Shown one piece after another: positions 59,126-64,000 of a DNA stretch of 64,000 nucleotides. The translations under genes were made by a program, and so were the position numbers. Position 1 is the stretch's first letter. Every line of letters starts with the position of its first letter. Source of the stretch: Bog-756 sp963769765 (lineage in GTDB: Bacteria > Actinomycetota > Acidimicrobiia > Acidimicrobiales > RAAP-2); contig CAVYNA010000003.1 of the NCBI GenBank assembly GCA_963769765.1, forward strand, positions 124,001 to 188,000, in the 5' to 3' direction. The notes under the pieces were generated by a model, which worked only from the letters and a program-made list of their open reading frames with translations, had not been told where the DNA came from and searched no databases.

Positions 59126-60619
59126 ATGAACATCGGACATGCCACCGACGGTCCGCTCGAAGCCGTCCCGGAGTGGACCGCGCTCGTCGTCGACGACGAG
59201 CGCTACACGTACCGCGAGCTCGAGGTGCTGATCCGCCGGGCGAGCTCGACGTTGGACGCCGCCGGTGTCGGGCCAGGGGACCAGATCGCCCTCGTGAACC
59301 TCGGGAGCGCCCTCTCGGTCGCCATGATCTTCGGTGCCGCAAGGCTCGGGGCGGCGACCGCACAGATGAACGCGTACCTGACGCCGGGAGAGCTCGGCCA
59401 GCTCTGCGAGCTGGTCGGGGCACGCGTCGGGGTCGCCGGCAATCGGTTCGCTCCCGGGCTCCGCGCCGCCGTCGACGGACCCGTGCTCGACGAGCACGAC
59501 GTGTTCGGCTCCGCCGACCTCGACGCTCGTGCCACGAGCCTCGGAATTGGCTCCGCGGCCGTCGGTGGTGGCGACGACACGGCGCTGGTGCTCTTCACCA
59601 GCGGGACGACAGGTCTTCCGAAGCCCATCTCGATCAGCCATCGGGTCGTCGCGGACCGGCTTGCGTTCTACTCGAAACCGATCGAACCGCAGGGACCCCA
59701 GGCAGTCGACCTCATGTCCGCGCCCATCTTCCATATCGGCGGCACCCTCGGTCTCTTCGTCTCGCTGCACCAAGGGAAGAAGATGGTGTTGCTCCCCAAG
59801 TTCGAAGCCGGCGCCTGGCTGAACCTGGTCGAGCGCGAACAGGTCGGCCAGACCTTCGTGGTCCCGACCATGCTCCGACGGATCCTCGATCACCCGCGGT
59901 TCTCCGCGACCGACCTCAGCTCGCTCCAGTCGCTCAATTACGGAGCGGCAGCGGCCTCGATCGACCTCGTGCGCGAGGCACTCGACGCGCTCCCGCACGT
60001 CGGCTTCACCAACACGTTCGGCCAGACGGAGACTCTCGGTGCTTACGCGGCCCTCACCCCCGACGACCACCGCCGCGGTGATCGGTTGGGTTCGGTCGGT
60101 CGGCCGCTGGCAGGGGTCGAGGTCAGGGTGGTCGACCCCGCCAGCGGTGAGGAGGTCGCGACCGGCGAGGTCGGCGAGTTCTTCGTGCGGGCCAGTCAGA
60201 ACACGACATCGGAGTGGCTGCACACGGGCGATGCCGGATGGCAGGACGCGGACGGGTATCTCTTTCTTTCCGGTCGGCTGTCGGACACCATCAATCGTGG
60301 GGGTGAGAAGTTCGGTCCGACCGAGGTCGAAGACGCGCTGCGGACGCATCCGAACGTCCGGGAGGTCGGCGCCGTCGGGGTGCCCGACACGGAGCTGGGC
60401 GAGCGCGTCGGGGCTGTCGTCGTCGCGAGCGTGCCGGTCAGCGCCGAGGTGCTCATCGATTTCTGCGCGTCGAGGCTTGCGACGTACAAGGTGCCGGAAT
60501 TCCTCGTCTTCGCCGACGAGCTCCCCTTCAGCGTCCTCGGCAAGCTCGACCGCAAGGGACTACGCGCCATGCTCGAAGATGCGGCCGAGGTCAGGCGGTC
60601 GTCGAAGCGCGAGGCGTAG
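59126..60619 (+). CDS. AMP-dependent acyl-CoA synthetase/ligase
   Basis: A 497-residue adenylate-forming enzyme. The P-loop-like LFTSGTTGLPKPISISH, then SAPIFHIGG, FTNTFGQTET (A5), HTGDAGWQDADGYLFLSGR (A7-A8), SDTINRGGEKFGPTEVEDAL, and the C-terminal catalytic Lys in SVLGKLDRKGLR are all intact. It would activate a carboxylic acid to acyl-AMP and then acyl-CoA. The length is on the short side, in line with medium-chain or aryl ligases. The substrate is unknown. The ATG at 59126 is 112 nt after the aceE stop. There is no ribosome binding site. Confidence 0.88.
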   Translation: MNIGHATDGPLEAVPEWTALVVDDERYTYRELEVLIRRASSTLDAAGVGPGDQIALVNLGSALSVAMIFGAARLGAATAQMNAYLTPGELGQLCELVGARVGVAGNRFAPGLRAAVDGPVLDEHDVFGSADLDARATSLGIGSAAVGGGDDTALVLFTSGTTGLPKPISISHRVVADRLAFYSKPIEPQGPQAVDLMSAPIFHIGGTLGLFVSLHQGKKMVLLPKFEAGAWLNLVEREQVGQTFVVPTMLRRILDHPRFSATDLSSLQSLNYGAAAASIDLVREALDALPHVGFTNTFGQTETLGAYAALTPDDHRRGDRLGSVGRPLAGVEVRVVDPASGEEVATGEVGEFFVRASQNTTSEWLHTGDAGWQDADGYLFLSGRLSDTINRGGEKFGPTEVEDALRTHPNVREVGAVGVPDTELGERVGAVVVASVPVSAEVLIDFCASRLATYKVPEFLVFADELPFSVLGKLDRKGLRAMLEDAAEVRRSSKREA

Positions 60620-60634
60620 GAGGACCTTGCGCGA

Positions 60635-60907
60635 TCAGCGGGCCGGTCGGTCGGGTTGCGCGGCACCGGCGAGCCGCCGCAGTGGTGGCAGCGTCGGGGG
60701 CGGGCGGCGGCGCGGCGGAAGGTCGGCGAGCAGAGTCGCCGTCGCCTCGGCCACTGCGCGCACCGCCTGATCGACTGCTCGGCCCGACGACGCCGACACT
60801 GCCTGGACACCGCTGATCTTGCGGACGTACTGACGGGCGGCAGCCTCGATCTCCTCGGAGGTGGCCTCCGGCTCGAGACCACGAAGCGTGGTGATATTGC
60901 GGCACAT
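60635..60907 (-). CDS. DUF2277 family protein
   Basis: A 90-residue protein that opens MCRNITTLRGLEPEAT, the recognisable start of DUF2277, followed by EEIEAAARQYVRKISGV and an Ala-rich helix. The final 25 residues are Pro/Arg-rich. The family has no assigned function; it is short, soluble and widespread in soil bacteria. The CxxN start motif could bind metal or RNA, which is untested. TAAGCT lies 7 nt before the ATG at 60907, again the leaderless pattern. The gene converges with the acyl-CoA synthetase gene, with 15 nt between them. Confidence 0.8.
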   Translation of the reverse strand: MCRNITTLRGLEPEATSEEIEAAARQYVRKISGVQAVSASSGRAVDQAVRAVAEATATLLADLPPRRRPPPTLPPLRRLAGAAQPDRPAR

Positions 60908-60920
60908 GTCGACGAGCTTA
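60908..60920 (-). promoter_or_regulatory. Leaderless -10 element of the DUF2277 gene
   Basis: TAAGCT (complement of 60915-60920) ends 7 nt before the ATG at 60907. Confidence 0.45.
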
Positions 60921-61086
60921 GGATCGACCGACGGACTGGTCGACCGTCGCATCGTTCGCGACCGCCAGACGGAGGAGACCAGCACGGGCAGCGGTGGTGA
61001 ACCCTGTCGATGCGCCGCACACTCGACGACTGACGGTCCCACTGGCACGCCCATCTCGCGAAACGCACCCTCGGGGTGACGCGATG

Positions 61087-61974
61087 TCAATCGGATGAGA
61101 TGCGACCTTCGACCCCACGTGGATCGCAATCCCCGTCCTCGACGATCCGGATCTCCCCGAATCCGGCCCGGGCGAAGAGGTCCGTCACGGGCGCGACCTG
61201 GTCGGTTCCGACCTCGAGGAGCAAGACGCCGCCCGGCACCAACCACCGGGAGCTCCGTGCGACGGCGCGTGCCACGTGCTCGAGACCGTCCGCTCCCCCG
61301 TCGAGTGCGAGTACGGGCTCGAAGCCGAGGACGTCACGTGGCAGCAGCTCGAGTGAACCGTGCGGCACGTACGGCAGGACGCCGGTGATGACGTCGACCC
61401 GCGACGTCAGGTCGAGAGGCAGCGGACGGTCGAGATCGCCCTCGAACGTGACCACACCGTTGCGCCGGGCGCAGGCGGTGGCCCGCGGGTCGAGCTCGGT
61501 GCCCACGACCCTCGCCTGTGGCTTGGCGTCCGCCATCACCCGGGCGATCGCACCGGTGCCGGTGCAGAGGTCGACCGCCGTCCCCATCGTCGGGAGAACA
61601 TCGGCGGCACGCTTGGCGAGGGGCTCGGACTGCCACCTCGGCACGTAGATCCCAGTGTCGATCGCGAGCTCGATCCCGCAGAAGAGAATGACTCCGGTTA
61701 TCCACGCCAGAGGCTCGCCACGACAACGACGGCCGAGTGCCGCGTCCAACGCCGGCCCATCCACCGATGCCCCGGCGGTGAATGCCGCCAGAAGTTCGGC
61801 GGCCTCTTCGTTCGCGGCGACGCACCCTGCGTCGGCGAGCACCCGGCTGATCGACCCGAGGTCGCGGGGTGGTGCCGTCGAGTCGCCGGTCATCGAGCGC
61901 GGAGGCTCGGCCGACGATGAGGTTCCGCCGGACGGAGCGCCGCCGGGCACTCGCCGTTCGATTGGATCAGCCAC
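61087..61974 (-). CDS. HemK/PrmC-like methyltransferase without the NPPY motif
   Basis: A 295-residue methyltransferase related to HemK/PrmC. The helical N-terminal part has EEAAELLAAFTAG and RRCRGEPLAWITG, matching the R-x-G-EPL-x-Y-I-G block of PrmC, and GIYVPRWQSEPLAKRA fits its PR-x-ETE region. SAM motif I is AVDLCTGTGAIARVMAD, with VVGTELDPRATACARRN. The catalytic NPPY is replaced by GVLPYVP. Without the Asn it may not methylate glutamine, so release-factor modification is doubtful. An internal ATG at 61893 is a better start, as the first 27 residues are low complexity. It lies 7 nt after soxR and is probably in the same operon. Confidence 0.82.
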   Translation of the reverse strand: MADPIERRVPGGAPSGGTSSSAEPPRSMTGDSTAPPRDLGSISRVLADAGCVAANEEAAELLAAFTAGASVDGPALDAALGRRCRGEPLAWITGVILFCGIELAIDTGIYVPRWQSEPLAKRAADVLPTMGTAVDLCTGTGAIARVMADAKPQARVVGTELDPRATACARRNGVVTFEGDLDRPLPLDLTSRVDVITGVLPYVPHGSLELLPRDVLGFEPVLALDGGADGLEHVARAVARSSRWLVPGGVLLLEVGTDQVAPVTDLFARAGFGEIRIVEDGDCDPRGVEGRISSD

Positions 61975-61981
61975 GCCGCGC

Positions 61982-62446
61982 TCAACCGTTCTGGTAGGCA
62001 GCGAGCGTACGGGGGCCCGCTCCGCCCTCCCCGAGTGCGTCGGCGGGGTTCACGAGCCGACATCGGTCGAGCGAGAGGCACCCGCACCCGATACAGCCGG
62101 TCAGCCGGTCGCGGAGCTCGGTGAGTTGCGCGATCCGCTGGTCGAGCTCGTCGCGCCACGCGGCGGACAGCCGCTCCCAGTCCTTGCGGGTCGGTGTCCG
62201 TCCGTCGTCGAGCTGGCGGAGCGCGGTCCGGATCTCGCTGAGCGGGATGCCGACCCGCTGCGACGCCCGAATGAACGCGACCCTTCGCAACGCGTCGCGG
62301 GCAAAGCGGCGTTGGTTGCCGCCGGTGCGACGGCTCGAGATCAGGCCCTCGGCCTCGTAGAAGTGGAGCGCCGAGACACTGACGCCGCTCCTCGACGCAA
62401 GCTGCCCGACACTCAGTTCGTGGACGGTGGGAGGAATCTGTGCCAT
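61982..62446 (-). CDS. soxR: Redox-sensitive transcriptional activator SoxR
   Basis: A 154-residue MerR-family regulator. The winged helix (residues 10-75) has LSVGQLASRSGVSVSALHFYEAEGL and RRFARDALRRVAFIRASQ, then a dimerisation helix and the iron-sulfur cluster motif with Cys118, 121, 123 and 129 (GCIGCGCLSLDRC), which bind a [2Fe-2S] cluster. In actinomycetes SoxR responds to redox-active quinone-like or phenazine-like compounds. The ATG at 62446 is next to a palindromic operator (62454-62473) that also faces the divergent gene. The sequence is otherwise unbroken. Landmarks are quoted in pieces. Confidence 0.95.
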   Translation of the reverse strand: MAQIPPTVHELSVGQLASRSGVSVSALHFYEAEGLISSRRTGGNQRRFARDALRRVAFIRASQRVGIPLSEIRTALRQLDDGRTPTRKDWERLSAAWRDELDQRIAQLTELRDRLTGCIGCGCLSLDRCRLVNPADALGEGGAGPRTLAAYQNG

Positions 62447-62450
62447 CGAC

Positions 62451-62481
62451 TTGACCTCAACCTTACTTGAGGTCTTAGCGT
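62451..62481 (+). promoter_or_regulatory. SoxR-type promoter/operator
   Basis: Perfect 7-bp arms ACCTCAA (62454-62460) and TTGAGGT (62467-62473) with a 6-nt centre form a palindrome like known SoxR boxes. It lies inside a plus-strand promoter with TTGACC (62451-62456) and TAGCGT (62476-62481), 19 nt apart, the long spacer of MerR-family promoters. It points at the questin-oxidase-like gene, and its edge lies 7 nt from the soxR start codon on the other strand. Confidence 0.8.
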
Positions 62482-62526
62482 GGTGGGAGAGGTCCCCGAC
62501 CGGGGTCGGAAGGATGGAGGGTCCAG

Positions 62527-63498
62527 GTGGGAACAGGTGCGATCGGCGTACTGACGTCAGAGCTCGACGAGGCGTTCGAACAACTGGGCCGACTCGATTT
62601 CGAGCTGCCGAACGGCTTCGTCAACCACGGACCGATGGCGTGCGAGGCGCTCGCGACCCTCGGGTTCGAGGGCGAGATCGGACCGTGGGTCCGCCGATTC
62701 GAATTCCTCGTGGGCCCCGGTCCGCAGCCGGTGCGTCCGACATCGACCGGGGAGTTCGTCACTCACGACGCACTCGGAGAGTACGCACGCCTCCCGGAGT
62801 GGATCGGGTTCTTCGACGAGGTCATCCAGGCCGACGGGTGGTCGCAGGTCATCGGCGAGTGGGTGCCGGTCCTGATGCCCGCGCTCGCCACTGCTCTCTT
62901 CCACGGAGTCATCCGCACCGCGCATGCGGTTCGCGCCGTCGGTGCCGTCGACTCGGCACCCCGTCAGCGTGAGCTGGCACGGGCACTCGGATACTGGGCT
63001 GCCCGCTACCAGCAGGGATCGTCGGTCGATCTGAACGAAGCTGGGGCAGCTGTCGAGGAAGCTCCGGCAGCTGCACCAGGTGCGGCCCGCACAGTCGGTG
63101 CGGCGGTGCTCGGAGCCGGAGGCGCCGCTTCTGTGCAGTTCGCAGTCGGGCCCGACATCTTGACCTTGCACTGCGTGACCGGGGCGATGGCGGTCCACCT
63201 GCTCCTCCCTCATCTGGCCGAACCGGCACAACTCGCGGCTCGCCGCCAGATCGCAGCAGATCATGCGGCGTTCGGCATCATTGACGGCGCGGTCATCGAA
63301 CCGGGTGAAAGGACGGCCCGTGGCGAGGCGACCTCTGTGGCCGGTTGGGACCGGTCCCTCGACGCCGTCGCCGGTGCAAGCCGGGATGTCCACCAGATCA
63401 AGCTCGTCGAGGCCTGCCGCCGGGGATTCGCAGCGAGCGGTATCGAGCCGTTCCTCGCGGCAGCCCGCACGTCCGGCTTTCGGTCGCTCGGAGGATGA
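62527..63498 (+). CDS. Questin oxidase-like protein (DUF4243), SoxR target candidate
   Basis: A 323-residue protein resembling the questin oxidase-like family: FVNHGPMACEALATLG near the N-terminus, LFHGVIRTAHAVRAV in mid-protein with two His, and LHCVTGAMAVHLLLPHL later. In fungi, questin oxidase opens the anthraquinone ring of questin in a Baeyer-Villiger-like way; bacterial members are untested. The GTG at 62527 has GGAGGG 5 nt upstream. Its promoter holds a perfect SoxR box, so induction by redox-active quinones is a sensible guess. A gap around residues 175-195 is Ala-rich. The fold assignment is from motif memory, so moderate confidence. Confidence 0.75.
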   Translation: MGTGAIGVLTSELDEAFEQLGRLDFELPNGFVNHGPMACEALATLGFEGEIGPWVRRFEFLVGPGPQPVRPTSTGEFVTHDALGEYARLPEWIGFFDEVIQADGWSQVIGEWVPVLMPALATALFHGVIRTAHAVRAVGAVDSAPRQRELARALGYWAARYQQGSSVDLNEAGAAVEEAPAAAPGAARTVGAAVLGAGGAASVQFAVGPDILTLHCVTGAMAVHLLLPHLAEPAQLAARRQIAADHAAFGIIDGAVIEPGERTARGEATSVAGWDRSLDAVAGASRDVHQIKLVEACRRGFAASGIEPFLAAARTSGFRSLGG

Positions 63499-63538
63499 AC
63501 GTCACCGGTCGATCAGGCGCACCGAAACGGCTCCGGCC

Positions 63539-64000
63539 TCAGCCGGCAGGTGGCGGGAGGAGGTCGGTGCGCAGCAGCCCGTACACGTAGCTGTCGCGCC
63601 ACTGCCCATCCCTGAACACCGAGCCGCGCAGCAGACCCTCGCGCTGGAACCCCGCCTTCTCCAGCGCATGCTGCTCCGCGAGGTTGTCGGTCTGGGTGCC
63701 CGCCCAGAGTCGGTGCACCGTCGTCGTCGCGAAGAGGTGCTCGACGAGCATCCGTTGGGCCGCCGTGCCCGCTCCCGTGCCGCGGTGCTCGGGCACGAGG
63801 ACGATCCCGATCTCACCGACGCCCGGTTCGGTGCCGAGATCCCCCTGCCGCCACATCACCCAACCGATCGCCGAGTCGTCCGCGCGCCGGGCGACCGCGA
63901 GATAGCGCGGGTCGCGGTTGAGGAAGCCGTCGTCAACCCACCGCTTCCGGTACCCGTCCGGCGGCCGGTACCCGAACCACTCGAACGGCTGCGAGACCGA
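63539..64000 (-). CDS. GNAT-family N-acetyltransferase, 5' end outside the window
   Basis: The C-terminal 153 residues of a GNAT acetyltransferase. The reading frame stays open to the window edge, so the N-terminus is missing. The acetyl-CoA loop is VPEHRGTGAGTAAQRMLVEHL (quoted as VPEHRGTGAGTAAQ), and LEKAGFQREGLLRGSVFRDG is the typical end of RimJ/RimL-type enzymes that act on protein N-termini or small amines. The upstream visible part includes DPRYLAVARR and IGWVMWRQGDLG, strands of the same fold. It converges with the questin-oxidase-like gene. The substrate is unknown. Confidence 0.88.
   Translation of the reverse strand, partial: SVSQPFEWFGYRPPDGYRKRWVDDGFLNRDPRYLAVARRADDSAIGWVMWRQGDLGTEPGVGEIGIVLVPEHRGTGAGTAAQRMLVEHLFATTTVHRLWAGTQTDNLAEQHALEKAGFQREGLLRGSVFRDGQWRDSYVYGLLRTDLLPPPAG

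Noticed and set aside
1..64000. tRNA, rRNA, CRISPR array, insertion sequence, prophage or plasmid origin
   Set aside because: I looked for spaced repeats, transposase or integrase motifs and tRNA-like segments in the gaps between genes and found none. The tandem repeats present are too short and unspaced for CRISPR.

Overview
The window is GC-rich, densely coded DNA from an actinomycete. It carries mycothiol-linked enzymes (an S-(hydroxymethyl)mycothiol dehydrogenase and a mycothiol-dependent-isomerase-like protein), coenzyme F420 genes (fbiA, fbiB), an AceE-type pyruvate dehydrogenase, an Rpf-like cell-wall protein and a SoxR of the actinobacterial/proteobacterial type. A deep branch such as Acidimicrobiia is my best guess, but this is inference. 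I see no rRNA, tRNA, CRISPR array, insertion sequence or phage gene.

Region 1 (1-16.4 kb) is a cell-envelope polysaccharide locus, mostly on the minus strand. It has GT2 and GT4 glycosyltransferases, nucleotide-sugar enzymes (RmlB, RmlD, UDP-glucose dehydrogenase, a UDP-xylose-synthase-like decarboxylase, a GalE-like epimerase, an RMD-like reductase) and a sugar-1-phosphate nucleotidyltransferase. The F420 genes fbiA-fbiB sit inside it on the plus strand. The mixture of fbiAB, nucleotidyltransferase, WbbL-like rhamnosyltransferase and rmlD recalls the mycobacterial arrangement.

Region 2 (16.4-34.3 kb) is central metabolism with a biotin and B12 theme: BirA, a biotin carboxylase/BCCP subunit, methylmalonyl-CoA mutase large subunit, PduO-type cobalamin adenosyltransferase and MetH. 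Also here are an M20 hydrolase, a rhodanese-ThiF protein, a nitroreductase, two small membrane proteins, MscR, GpsA and PepA.

Region 3 (34.4-44.8 kb) is a plus-strand exopolysaccharide and surface block: a TPR-like protein, PelF-like glycosyltransferase, PelG-like membrane protein with an extra N-terminal domain, and a membrane-anchored secreted protein. Several small unknown genes, a methyltransferase and a DinB-like protein follow. The block ends with a repeat protein carrying a C-terminal Rpf-like domain behind a long structured leader.

Region 4 (44.8-59.0 kb) supplies the pyruvate dehydrogenase complex and its lipoyl cofactor: an unusual single-frame LipB-LipA fusion, E2, E3 and E1. E1 (aceE) has one extra base that splits its frame. 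Between them lie two SDRs, an M24 peptidase, a methyltransferase, an ABC exporter pair and RNase HI.

Region 5 (59.1-64 kb) has an acyl-CoA synthetase, a DUF2277 protein, an atypical HemK-like methyltransferase, soxR divergent from a questin-oxidase-like gene across a good SoxR-type operator, and a GNAT gene cut by the window end.

Window-wide, at least seven genes have a TARNNT -10 element exactly 6-7 nt before the start codon, the signature of leaderless mRNAs. The most interesting items are the LipB-LipA fusion, the aceE frameshift, the leaderless promoter set, the reduced Pel-like cassette, the SoxR/questin-oxidase pair and the propeller-Rpf protein with its leader.
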